Positions 48,503 through 60,900 of a stretch of DNA of 64,000 bases are shown one piece after another. The notes under the pieces are model-generated. The model was not told the origin of the DNA, ran no database searches, and was given only the letters and a program-made list of their open reading frames with translations. Source of the DNA: Cannabis sativa (taxonomy: Eukaryota; Streptophyta; Magnoliopsida; Rosales; Cannabaceae); contig NC_083601.1 of the NCBI RefSeq assembly GCF_029168945.1, forward strand, positions 36,631,660-36,695,659, given 5' to 3'. The first letter of the stretch is position 1, and each line of letters opens with the position of its first letter. The position numbers were made by a program, and so were the translations under genes.

Positions 48503-48864
48503 GTGTTTCGACAATGCACCTCTTAAAATGGATGCACACCGAAACACCCGTATTTATTTTAGCATCTAAAAAAACTTTTTACTCTATTTTTTTTATAGTT
48601 GTGAACGTTATAATTGTTTAAGACATCTTATAAAATTTCAAGAAATTCAAAATAATTTATATAGTCTATTTAACACGCTTGTAATAGATAGTTTAAATAC
48701 TATTTTCAACGTGTTAAATTTTTCTGAATTTCTCAAAATTTTATTGCAGACCTTAAATTATTATAATGTACACGATCATAAAAAACAGTTGGACTAAAAA
48801 GTCTCTTAAATGCTAGATAGGGGTACATCGATGCATCACTTTTAAGATGGTGCATTCTAACATT
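48503..48864. mobile_element. MITE, family T, copy 2, nested
   Basis: Left end gtgtttcgacaatgcacctc and right end ttaagatggtgcattctaaca are inverted with mismatches. The core phrase ttaagacatcttataaaattt matches the copy at 42457-42778. Sits inside the 48111-49662 element. Confidence 0.6.
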
Positions 48865-48932
48865 TTCCAAAAAAATTATAATTTCAAAGAAAAAATGAAA
48901 AATAACTTAAATAAAATGAAAAATGAACAGAG

Positions 48933-49448
48933 ATGCCGAGATGGGAGCGGCCTAGTGTTGGTTGTTTTTCTGTTAATGTGGACGCTGGGTTTTCTATTCG
49001 TGGCGAGGGGGCGGCAACTGGGGTAGTTATTAGAGATGTCGAGGGGGTTGTAAGCTTTGCTTCAGCTACTGCGCTCTGCTCTGCTGGTACTCCGTTGGTG
49101 GCAGAGTTGTTGGCCATACGTGATGGTATTAAGGCAGCCATCCAGCGACGTGTGGCCATGTTTGAAGTTAGATCAGATTGCCTGCAAGCAGTCCGTCTTA
49201 TTAATGGAGTGGAGGTGGGTTGTTGGCAGGAGGATGGCCTCATTGTGGAGATTCAACGTTTACTTCGGCATCATTCAGCTAATGGGGTTCGGTTTGTGTT
49301 TCGGGAAGCGAATGTCGCTGCCCATGTATTAGCCAATTATGCTTTGACAAACAAAGTTAGTGCTATGTGGATTGGGGTTTCTCCCCCTTGTGCTCGTCAT
49401 GCGATTGAGCGTGACTTGCCATTTCCTTGTAATCGTCAAGTTGTTTAA
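48933..49448 (+). CDS. RNase H domain fragment of an L1-type LINE (ORF intact)
   Basis: 171 codons, uninterrupted. It starts MPRWERPSVGCFSVNVDAGF and shows the plant LINE RNase H motifs: the first Asp in NVDAGF, ELLAIRDGI, RSDCLQAV with the acidic residue, and FREANVAAHVLANYA at the end. It closes at TAA, followed by an A-rich run at 49468-49477, the LINE tail. RT and everything upstream are missing, so this is a 5'-truncated retrocopy and the start codon is probably accidental. The frame may be open because the copy is young. Expression as a separate small RNase H protein cannot be excluded from sequence alone. Confidence 0.75.
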   Translation: MPRWERPSVGCFSVNVDAGFSIRGEGAATGVVIRDVEGVVSFASATALCSAGTPLVAELLAIRDGIKAAIQRRVAMFEVRSDCLQAVRLINGVEVGCWQEDGLIVEIQRLLRHHSANGVRFVFREANVAAHVLANYALTNKVSAMWIGVSPPCARHAIERDLPFPCNRQVV

Positions 49449-49662
49449 TGAAATGTCTAATTCTAAAAAAAAAATATATATATATAATACTTATAACTTA
49501 GTCGGGTACAAATAAAACTCAATAAGTTTTATCCAAAAATCTCTCCCACCCATTTTTCTCCTCCACGGCTCCATCCCTTTTTCTTTCATATCAAACGTAT
49601 AACATTTTCTTCTTCCCTTCACTTTTTCCTTTTAACTTTTTTTCTCCACTACCAAACATAGT

Positions 49663-51087
49663 GTTAGAGTTTAGATTAGATCCTAATATTCCTCAAAAGC
49701 TACGTGGCTCAAAAGATAATCATTACTTTTGATATTAAAGACTTTGATAACCAAAAAAAATAAATAAATAGTACATGCCACATTATTGCTCTAGAAACGT
49801 GTACAATTATTGAGCAAAATGAATAAATATTGCAAATCCACGTACACGATATTTATAAGGTCTCTAGTACTGCTTGTGATTAGCTGTCTTAGGTGGGTAG
49901 TTTGCATACGATATACATATGCATATACATTCATAAAAATAAATAAATAGTTCACTACATGGTGCTACTACCACCTTCTCTATAAAGTCTTCAAGTACAA
50001 TCATGGGAAAATGACACCCACTGTTCAATTGAGTTGGCTTAAGACTATTCAATTGACATTCTACTCCAAACTTATTTCTTTGGGAGAGAGGTCCAGTCTT
50101 ATGAATTTTTCAACCTTATCTTTAAAATAACTAACTTGAATAACTCTTTATCTTTGAATATTTTAATGTTGACAGCAGTATGGTATTTTTTTTTTTCGGA
50201 TTTATGCGTTTATATATTACAACTATACATAATTTGTGACTTGAACTCAAGACCTCCAACATACACGCACTCTCCTATGGCTTGGTCAGAATTATAGCAT
50301 TTAGTAAAGGACTAGTATTATTTTGAATTTGGTAATACAAAAGTTATTCATTGGACTTTTTGTTTTATAAAATGACAAATTAATACTCTCGAGTTCAATT
50401 TTTGATAATTATTTTTAGTATAACTAACTTGAAAATAATTTTAACACTAACAAATATAAAAAATATATACAATTTTATCATAACAACTCTAAATCCAATT
50501 ATTACTAGCTTTTATTTTGACAAAAAATAATTCAAGATACTATCTTTTATCACTTTGAAAAATATAAAATTCAATTTTTATTTAATAAAACAGATGATCC
50601 AATTAATAACTTTTATAAAATACAAACTCCAAATTTACCCTATAATAATCTGAGTTTAGATTTTCAGAGCCAAAGTCAGAAAACCAAGGTGAACAAATTA
50701 TTTTTTTATGTCCATAGTCTAGATATTTACTCGGGACTAACGCCCACAAATTTGAGTTCATTTTCAAAACTTTACGGGAAAAGTTTGTGTATGCCAATAT
50801 TTTTCTCTCCTAAAAGTTCAACATAATTTTAAAATCTGGTATGAGACTAGAAAATTATCAAGCAAAAGAGTTTATATTTCTATATACAAAGAGAGTGAGA
50901 ATCATCACAGCGTTGTTTTTACACAAACTTACATTGAATTAAGTAACACAAAGGCCAAGGAGAAGTGGTATATTTAATATATGAGAAACTTGTAATTATT
51001 ATGTATGTATGTATGCATGTGTAGTGCGTGTGCCTGTGACTGAGTAAGCAATATCACAACCAGAACAATATGAAAAGGTGAAAGATA
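49663..51087. other. Intergenic, 3' side of PUB33
   Basis: AT-rich, no supported gene. Contains the SINE-like piece at 50188-50290. The last few hundred bases before 51088 probably include the PUB33 3' UTR; a tatg tandem run is at 51001-51017. Confidence 0.4.
50188..50290 (-). mobile_element. Possible SINE fragment
   Basis: On the minus strand a tRNA-like GTCTTGAGTTCAAGTC (B-box-like) is preceded by aagccataggagagtg and followed, about 60 bases on, by an A-run (T-run at 50188-50198). This order (Pol III-like head, then A tail) is that of a tRNA-derived SINE. The A box is poor and no target duplication was found. Confidence 0.35.
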
Positions 51088-54000
51088 TCAATGCTGCTGC
51101 AGCCACTCCTGAATGGCAGAACGAAGAGCGTGGTTGGGAACAAGATTGCAGTGTTCCAGTGTAAGATTTGTCATCGGAGATGTGTCATGTCCGCTATCCA
51201 GCCATCCTCTCAAAGCCTCGGCTTCATATGTAAAGCCGTCTGCTGCCACGTGCGGATCTTGCATTACTTCCTGCAGGTTTTCATCGCAAGAAATTTACAA
51301 CAGAATAGAGTTGGGGAGAGAATATACATAAATTCCTAGATGAAGTGTTGGACTTAGACCTATAACTAGCACTCCTTGTTGCAAGTGTTAAAGAATCATT
51401 TGATAGTTTTAATACATAAATATATGAGAATTATTTGATGATCACCCACATTTTTATGGCAACAAGGAACTATTGACTACTATAATATAGATGATAACAG
51501 AGGAATCATACCTGGAAGATGGGACAAATGAAATATGAAGGAGGTTGAAAGTGCTCTCCAGAACCCAACCGGAACGATGATGAGCCTCCACACGAAGCTC
51601 TCATTGGTTCAAGTACCCTCCAAACATCTGATCCGAGGTCTGCTCTACTCCTTCGGTTTATCTCACAACACCTCATCGCCAGGCGAGCCAACTGTTCAGC
51701 CTGCACAAATGGCCAGTCTCCAGCCAAAGGATCTAGGAGTGTTTTTAGCTTTCCTTGATCCAATGCATACTGTACCTCCTTTGTTATTCCCAAAGCTGGC
51801 TTTCCAGTCAGCAGCCGTAACAGTATAATTCCAAAGGAATAAACATCGGATTTTGATGTAAGCTCTCCTGTTGACAGGAACTCAGGATCCATGTATGCAA
51901 AAGTGCCCTTTGGATCAGTTCTGCAACACAATGTGGTATTACTGTATGAACTATCACCATTAGATAACAGACGGCAGATTCCAAAGTCACTAAGTTTGCT
52001 AATGAAGTTAGCATCAAGGAGAATGTTGGCTGGTTTCAAATCACCGTGTACAATACCATGAGGTTTGCTGGAATGAAGAAAGATAAGGATAGAACACAAC
52101 TCTGTAATAATCCTTATGCGAGTTTGCCATGATAATGGTGAGGTATTGTCTTTGCAACAAAGGCGATCTTCAAGACTTCCATTGGGGAGATATTCATATA
52201 CGAGGGCCCATGCTTCTGGGCAAGCTCCAATGAGTGTGACAAGATTGGGATGTCTCAACTTACTCAACACATCAACCTAAAAATAATCATTCCAGTAGTC
52301 AAGACAAAACACATAATCACATTCAATTTCATATGTTCTATCCTGTCTTCAGGGAAATATGAGAGAAATAAGCAACGGAAAGAAATCATATGTATAAATT
52401 GGTAGAATAAATTTGAAAAGTTTGTCATTTGTGTTTGGCTCTTAATTTCTACACCTCACACATTTCCGTATGTTCTATTTAAAATTGTAGCGCTGGATTT
52501 AGTAATTGATTTATTATTTCTCAAGGACAGAAACAATGAAGGCTAATAAATGCTATATACTGAATTACCATAGGCATAATATTCAACCAAATCAAGTAGA
52601 CAGGGCAGTCCAAACATTACTTGGGTGGCCTAAATTATCAAAAAGTGTAACATTGTCATCGATCAAGATTACGAAGTAACAGATCCATTAAAATGCATCA
52701 AATGAAGTACAAATCTGATCTTAGTAAATGATATAATTTTTTCAATTATTACTTAGATAAATATTAGTCTATATAAACTATTCAGCTGCTACTGCTACAA
52801 TCACACCATCTTACCTCCTGCTGAAATTCTGTGGGGCCTTGCATGCTATGAGCATGGAGCATTTTTATAGCCACCTGTGTATGACGCAAGAGACCTCTAT
52901 AAATGCTTCCGTACCCTCCTTCTCCAATCTTCAAGGATGGATCAAAGTTATTGGTAGCTTCCTCAATTTCAAAGAATGAGAACTCAGAGAAGAATTGAGG
53001 AATGTGTGTGTTTGTTCCCTCTCCTTGGTTTCTTCTCAGCTCCTCAGCCTCTCTCAGTGCATTGTCACGCTCAACCTGCAGGTCATCTCGTTCTTTTTTG
53101 TAACTCTGTAATAGCTCCACTGCTGATATAATCTTCTCCTCCAATTTCTTTACCATCTCATCAGACTCTGCAATTTGGCTCTCCAGTAATAGTTTTTGAT
53201 CTTGGGCTGCACGAAGTTCTTCCGCCACTTCATTTTGCTGGTTCTTTATTTTATCAAGTTCCTCTTTCTCTTTTGCAACCGCTTCCTCCACTTCTTTCCT
53301 ATGTTTCAATTCCTCAGCATATAAGCTCTCCGATGCTTTTGCCTATTAAAGCCAGTATTCACTATGAGTTTTCCTTTCAAGCTTCAGAGGTATATACTCA
53401 GGTTTACATGCAATTACTAAATATATTGAATGCAACCAGTATCTAAATTGAATACAACCATACCAATTGTGAGGGGTATAAATTTATTAACATGGAAATT
53501 TCAAATTTGTCAAATCAGTAAGATGGACAATCAAATTATCATAAAAGCATTGGTAATGATAACACATTTAACATTAGAATCAGTGTTAATAAAAAAATTT
53601 CTATCAGTATTGCATACGTGGGTCTTGCTTATCTTCTCATCATAGATATGATATGAAATAAAATGATAGCAAAGTACATAATTTGTAATATCTACCCAAT
53701 TCTTGTAAGTTCCAATAGAAAATGCCCAGTCCAAAGCATTTATAGAGGATAGAGATAAAACTACAAGCAATCTGAAATTGAAATAATATATAAGAAAAAG
53801 GCTATTTAGGCTATTTAGGATTTAATTACACACATGGTGTTGACGTGACACTAATGTGACAATTATCTAAATATTTATGTCATTATTCTGTTTACCACGT
53901 ATGAGGTATGACAAAACTTGACAGAGTGACCAATTTACAACACTGTGAATAGTTCGGGCACCATTTTTAACGGGCTGAAAAATTCAAGGGCACAATAATA

Positions 54001-57000
54001 CATAAGTCATAGTTCGGGGGTTAAAAATCCTAAATAGCCTAGGGAAAAAAATTAACAGATGAGATGAGCTCGAAGAAATCTTGGAAGGTAAGAATTTACC
54101 CTGCGTATAGCATCAATAGCATCCTTTTCAGCTTTCCCACGCCTAACTGCCTCGTGAAATGCTTCCCGCTTGGCATTTTCAGCCTCAGAAAATGCTTGTT
54201 CAAGATGATCATAAAGAGTTTCATCTATACTTCCATCCTGATAGCAACCATGAAATATTTCAGAAATTATTGGAACTACTCAAATAATTAGTGGCAAGCA
54301 AAAGACAAAAGGCTTCCCTTCGATCCTTAAAATACAAATATCATGCTAGAAAAATAGTTTTGAAACTTACCAATACACTTGGAGGGGATGAATGAGTAAG
54401 AGCTTCTTTTGAATGAGGAAGTGCAGTTAGGTCCAATCCAGTGTCACTCCCGCCATTCCTCACAAAAGAATTGAAAGCTGCATCCATCACTGGAGTGGAA
54501 GAGCATGTTGAATAACCTGAAGCTGGAGTCCTTGGTACAATATCCCATTCATCACAACTTCCTTCTGCATCCTTTTTGTTCTGAGGAGTTGACAGTCCTC
54601 CTTCAGAACCATCTAGGGAAGAAATATCGCTCACCATCCTCCCAATTTTCATATTATTTGCTGATCTTACCCTGCGATAAGGATCTTGAACTTGACTTGT
54701 GAATGTTGCTTGATAACTCTGTCCCAGATTAACAGACTGAGATCTCAAGTTGTTGTTGGATTGTCCTGTCTCAGTGATTGGTTGCACTGGTAAAGATGTT
54801 ACCTCAATATCAGTTCCACCTAAATTACTTCTCCTGTGTTGTAGTGTTAACAGCATTAGTACTCAGGATATCAAAATCTGTGAAAATCTGAACTTGTCAC
54901 AAAGGTCTCCCTAGCAACAATTCACTGTACAATTTGATAGTAAGAATTTGAAACAAATTATTGAATTGACATCTACATAATGGAGAAACTACTGAATAAT
55001 GACCAACCTGGTATGAATGAGGTGCCCCTTGCAAGTAAAATGTATATGGCAGGAACCAGGTGCTTGTTGGCACACAAAAATGGCTTTCTTTGATTTGAGG
55101 TCCATCATTCTCCTGCAATTGTAGGTAGTATAAAGACTAGGCAGAAGGGGAAAACAAGGATTATGGACAGATGAACCTGTCTCTGATACCATGTAGAATC
55201 GGCACACAAAATGCAGGTATACACTGGCTCTTCTTATAGGAGGACTATAGACACAAACCGGTTATTGAAACTAATTATAATAGCTAGCTTTTCTACATTA
55301 TAACATTGACCAACTAATCTTATATACAGGTACACCAATAAAACACAATATTCAGTAAAAAAATTACTAAATCCTTTCTTTTCAAGAAAAAGCCAACCTC
55401 TGAGTGAAGGTGCAAGCACATTTTTTAAGTAAATGTAGCAGAGGGTAAATTTAACTAATTGTTAACATAAAGTATGCAATCCCTCATTGGGTAAAATATC
55501 AAACAAGCAGAATATTAAAGCACAAACACATTTATAAATAGATATACATGCATTAAATAAATAGACATTGAATATAAGGTAAATATACCATAATCTGCAG
55601 CTACCACAAATTCTTTACATTGAAAGCAACATTAGACAACCAAATTTTTATGTTGACTCTAAATTATTTTTTTCTTTCAATCAACTAATTATATAGCACA
55701 TTTGTGTTATTAAACAAAATCTGAACCAAAAAGAAACAGCCACATCACATTCCAGTTACAGCGTATAATCCTACTCTCAACTATGGGTCCACTTTTCCCC
55801 AAGTAATGCTGGATCTAATCATCTGGGATGACAACAAGACTGCGTTGAGAGAGAATGCATAAAATAAAATATACACATGATAAGAAAAGTTATTATGTAG
55901 TTGTACCTTGAATAGTACTTGTCCGCTGCTGCTCCCATAACAAGATTCGTAACCTTGTGCTTGGTGATGAGGTCAATAATTCCCTTTTCAATGGACTCCA
56001 TATCTATATGTAGCTTCTCTGCCTGTACCTATTTTCACATAAATCATTTTGATCAGTTGATTTTGGGTCAGCAAGAGCTGCAAGACTAGGAATAGGATAA
56101 ATAAACTCTAGATTCATACTTTTTTATTTTGCTCTTGGCAGAACTAGAAATTATATTTTTACTTAAAACAGACTTCCGAAAGGAATTACAACAAAAATCA
56201 GACGCAAAGAAACAGACACAACATATATTTTACCCCCATTCGATCACAAATAAAAAGGTAATCATCTAAACTTCTGTGCATCTTTTGCTTTTCAATTTCA
56301 CGATATGCTCTGACTTCCTGATCCTTCAACGAGTTTGCTGGAAACCTTGTACCCACTAAGAAAATGGAAAAGAGTTAAACAATGTTAAACCAATTATCCC
56401 ATTTTTTTTTCTTTCAAAATCTTAACAAATCTCCACAACTATATATCCAACAACAAAACACCAGACTTTTCAGTCAAAAAGAGGCAAATCACCATCAAGT
56501 GTTGTCAAAGTGTTGTCAACAGCAGTTCAATAAATAAAGTTTCTAGACTCCACTCCTAACAAGTAATACATGATCAATGATTCAGAAATCAGTTTAAAAT
56601 ACAAATTTGACATACAAACATACATGTACTTGAACCGGCTTGTTATCTAGAATTCTGCATACAAACTAATTCATTAGGCATGCATAAGTGTGTGTGATCA
56701 TAATCTCTCCCCCGCACACATTTTATATGTCGGAGTCTATGTATGTAAATACAATTGTAATAATATAAGTTGCAGACTCACTCAGGGGTATCATTTGTGC
56801 AGGCACATGAACATGAAGTATGCAAATCTTCTTCCCTCCTGAGTTCTGAAGCGCCCATACCAAGACTGATTTGCTCTCTTTCACATATTTTCCCACTGCA
56901 ACATATATTGTATCTTCTGTCACTCTTTCTGTGGGTTCCGGTACAATCTCTCCCTCACTACTAGACATCACTTCTGAGATATCAGGGTACCTTATTCGAC

Positions 57001-57040
57001 CAACGTTTTGAGCAACTTCAGACACAGAACTCACGGCCAT
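51088..57040 (-). CDS. PUB33: U-box/protein kinase protein, PUB33-like (USP-coiled coil-kinase-U-box)
   Basis: Nine exons (57040-56782, 56355-56234, 56028-55907, 55112-55008, 54833-54371, 54237-54100, 53342-52815, 52276-51512, 51270-51088) give 894 aa. Residues about 42-167 form a USP-like domain (DTIYVAVGK, TNLVMGAAADKYYSR). Then come a Ser-rich linker and a long coiled coil (about 360-505). A kinase domain follows: GEGGYGS near 543, VAIK Lys about 563, HGDLKPAN catalytic loop, SDFG. A C-terminal U-box begins ICPIFQ and EVMQDPHVAADG. The catalytic loop is HGD rather than HRD, so this is a non-RD kinase. Such proteins are E3 ligases with a cytoplasmic RLCK-type kinase. Intron 6 holds a MITE (53808-54040). 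ATG 57040 is preceded by a nine-codon upstream ORF. Confidence 0.94.
53808..54040. mobile_element. MITE in PUB33 intron 6
   Basis: The ends are an exact inverted repeat of at least 15 bases (aggctatttaggatt / aatcctaaatagcct). Arms continue with gttgacgtgac and gttcgggggttaaaa-type phrases. Related in style to family L but with different ends. No coding capacity. Confidence 0.75.
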
Positions 57041-57917
57041 ACTATCAATAGATCTTGAAGAACTCACTCAACATTAATATTTATATGTGCGCGTGGAATT
57101 TTTTCTCCAAGTTTCTGATTTTCTTTAAAATTTGGAACCTAAACAAAATTCTCACTCTACCCAATTGAAGCTTCTTAACCTCAAATGCATAAACTAGCCA
57201 AAAATTCAACTCTTACTCTGAACTGAAGAATTTTCCCCAATTCGATATGGAACTTAATTAATTAACCTACAAAAACCACACACACTACCCAATTCAAATT
57301 TCTTTTAATAATGAAGACCCAAAAAAAGCAAAAACCAAATCAAATTCTCACTTTAATGAAGATTTAGCTGGTGACCAACTCTGCTTTCACTCTAAACCTC
57401 GAATTCAACTCTTGTCCCAGTCTCTACCTCTGTGTTATCACTCTCACTTCTCCAGTCTCTTCTTTGTCTCTCGCAGTATAAGATGAAACCTAGAGAATAT
57501 AATGATCGATGAAGAAAATCAATAAAATGAAAAAGAAATTAAGAGAACGAAAAGACAAGAAATTATGATTTGAGGTCCCAATGGGTTTGATTAGGACTAA
57601 TAGGTGTTGTCTTGACTCTTGACTTGTAGCTATAATAAAAATTATAGGTTATCAATTAGAATGGAAGCAGGCTCTGATAATAGTAAAATAAAATGGTATC
57701 AGCTACATGGATAGAAATGTGTAAACAAATCAGAAGGTGGGTTCCATTGCATTACATTGGTCCACCATCACCATAGTTCTCTCTCTCTCTCTTTCTAGTT
57801 TCCTTCAAAGTGAAGGTTTATGAGAATGTACTAATGGCCCCACTCCACAAAGTGAAAATAATCCGTACTTTACTACTACCGTGAGGAAGCCCACACCACA
57901 CCAACTTAACTGACTAT
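57041..57917. other. PUB33 upstream region
   Basis: Holds the PUB33 leader and probable promoter. A CT-rich microsatellite (ctctctctctctct) is at 57780-57793. Leader introns are possible but I cannot place one. Confidence 0.4.
57046..57075 (-). other. Nine-codon upstream ORF in the PUB33 leader
   Basis: ATG at 57075 opens MLSEFFKIY and stops with TGA at 57046, six bases before the main ATG at 57040. If the leader includes it, it could lower translation of PUB33. The true transcript start is unknown. Confidence 0.4.
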
Positions 57918-57969
57918 TTTTTTCAGTCAATTTTTTTTTTTGAAGGAAAATGGTAACTTTATTAATAAG

Positions 57970-60900
57970 AAGATTCAACCATTACAATAGAAAGAAAATC
58001 AGGAGGAACATCATCCTCACTAAAAATACGATCTGGATACAAACAAGAGCTACTAAGTTACATAACGCAATTATTACGTAACGTTTAACAAAATTAATCG
58101 AGACTAGCGCAACCCGCCAAAAGAGAACGACAAACCGCCACTTGAAGGCCAAAAGGAGAAGGTATCTCCACCGTGCTTTGGACTGCCTGGACAACAACCA
58201 AAGAATCGGTTTCAATCTCAACCGGTCCCCAATGTTTCCTCTTTATCCAACTCAAGGCCTCCTTAACCCCTACCACTTCAGCCATAGCCGAATCCACACA
58301 CCCCACTCGTAAAACTGTGAAGCCTTCAATGAATCGACCCTGAGAATCCCGGGCCACCCCTGCCGCTCCAAATCGACCATCACTTGCAAAGATTGCACCA
58401 TCGACATTAACCTTAATCTTTCCCATAACTGGTTTCACCCAATGCTCTAAGTCCAATCTTGAACCCGTAGGAACAAGTAAAGACCCCATTCTCCTTGTCT
58501 GAGCATTTCTCCATTGATTAAGGACTACTCTTGCCGCAGAATAACCTCCGCCGCTGACATTGATTTGTCCCGCCAAACCATCTCATTTCGGGCATACCAA
58601 ATCGCCCAAAGAACCATGAGCAATTCTTCCTGGGCCGTGGATGAGTGTTGTAGCAGAATGTGGCTAAACCAATCCCAAAAAGACTCCATAGGCGTATGAC
58701 TCCAATTTAGAACCGAAAGATGCCAACAAGACCGTGCAAAAGAACATTGCACCAACAAGTGGTAAATGGTCTCAGGCACCTGGTTACACATAGGACAAAC
58801 TTGATCTAGAGGAATATGTTTGGTGGTAAGTTGAACCTTAGTAGCCAAACAACCAGATAAAGCACGCCACATGAGTTGGTGCACTTTGGGAGGGACATGA
58901 AGCTTCCATGCAATTTTCCATATCTTAATCTCAGACTCACTAGTATTAGTGAACTCGAATGGTGCAACAACCGATATGCCTCCCTCACAGTATAGAACCC
59001 ATAAAGGTCCTTGTGCCAATACCAAGTATCAATAGGAGTCTCCTGATCAATGTTAGTTCGAATGATCATCTCTTTATCTCGGTCATTGAATATATTCGAA
59101 ACCACCTCTAAATCCCAAGCCCGTTCTCCTACCAACATGAGATTATTAACCGTCCACGTCTCCATACCAGTAGCTCTAGAAGTAACCCACGGTTGAGAAT
59201 CATCCGCAAGCCACGGGTCAAATTGAACACTAATATTCGTGCCTGGACCAACCCCCCGACGAGCGCCCTCCTTAATCAAAGCTTGCGTTTCAAAAATACT
59301 CTTCCATATGAAACTAGGATTCGGCCCAAGAGAAGCACTCAAAAAAGAACCCTGAGGATAATATCGGGCCTTATATACCCGACTAACAAGAGAATGAGTA
59401 TTTGTAACTAACCTCCAAGCTTGTTTTCCCAACATGGCTAAGTTGAAATCCCTTAAGTCTCGAAAACCAAGCCCCCCATGATGCTTATGACGGCACAGCT
59501 TCCTCCAACTCACCCAACTTACCCCACGGGTCTGATTGGATCCCGAACTCCACCAATATTTGCTCATCATACCCTCTAGCTTATTACAGGTTTCCACCGG
59601 CAACAAGAACACAGACATAGCATATGTAGGAAGAGACTGAGCCACTGTTTTAATCAATACCTCCTTTCCGCTTTTGAAAGCAAGCGACCTTCCCAACTCG
59701 AATTCTCTTCGCATCTTATCCTTCGTTAAGCCAAGAATAGCATTCTTATTACGGCCCATGATACAAGGAAGGCCAAGATACAAACTGTTTTCAGGAGCTT
59801 CATTCATTCGAAGAAGATTACACATATCTTGTCTAGAGGCCGAAGTTGTGTTGAGGCTAAAGAAAATAGTTGATTTAGAATAATTAACACACTGACCTGA
59901 GGCTTGTTCAAATAGTTGAAGCAGAAGAAGAACACTACGAGCCTCCCTTTCAATAGCCTTACAATAGATATAGCAATCATCCGCAAACAACATATGAGAA
60001 ATTATGGGGGCACCATTACACACACGGCAACCATGAAGAGCTCCCCGAGCTTCAAATCTTTTTATGAGAGAAGAAAATCCTTCAAAGACACAAAAGAAAT
60101 AAATAAGGAGACGGATCTCCCGTCTAATACCCCTTCCAGAACAATTGGCCCCATCTCACGACCCCCATGAGTAATAGTGTACGAAACCGTTGAGACACAA
60201 TGCAAAATAAGATCTACCACCCGCGCATCAAAGCCCATTTTTAGCATGATATTCTTAAGAAAAAGCCACTCAACACGGTCATACGCTTTACTCATATCAA
60301 GCTTAAGAGCCATATAGCCTTCCTTTCCAACTCTTTTCCGCTTGAGATAATGCATCACCTCAAACGAGATCATAATATTATCAGTTATAAGACGCCCGGG
60401 AATGAAAGCACTCTGATTCTCTGAAATGACTGCAGGAAGAACAAGCTTCAACCGATTAGCTAGAACCTTGGAGCAAACCTTGTAGAGGACATTACAAAGA
60501 GCAATCGGGCGCATGTCACCCATAGTAGTGGCATTTTTCTTCTTAGGAATCAACACTAAATTAGTATGATTAAGACCAGTAGGCAACTGTCCAAATAAGA
60601 AAAAAGAGCTGACTCCGTTTGATGACGTCATTACCCACAATTGCCCAACACTTTTGATAAAAACCCGGAGTCATGCCATCTAGTCCGTGGGATTTATCTC
60701 GGGTGCATCCGAAATAGAGCATCTTTCACCTCCTCATCACTCAAAGGTTGCAAGAGAGTAGTCATTCCGAGTTGAAGTTACAAGAAAGTGTAAATCCCAT
60801 CAAGAACATCATCCATAGTACATTGGAACTAGTAAATGTGTTCTGGAAGCAAGAGCACATGACATCCGATGTAATTCGATTCCCTACCAACCCAACTTCC

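Larger units (their letters stand above)
48111..49662. mobile_element. TIR element with ACTATGTTTGG ends, enlarged by nested insertions
   Basis: The left end reads actatgtttggttaggtgg and the right end, reversed, actatgtttggtagtgg. Purine-rich DNA (gaaagaa) follows the left end and pyrimidine-rich DNA precedes the right end, as in other elements of this type. The interior is occupied by a family T MITE (48503-48864) and a LINE 3' fragment (48933-49448). Target duplication not resolved. Confidence 0.6.
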
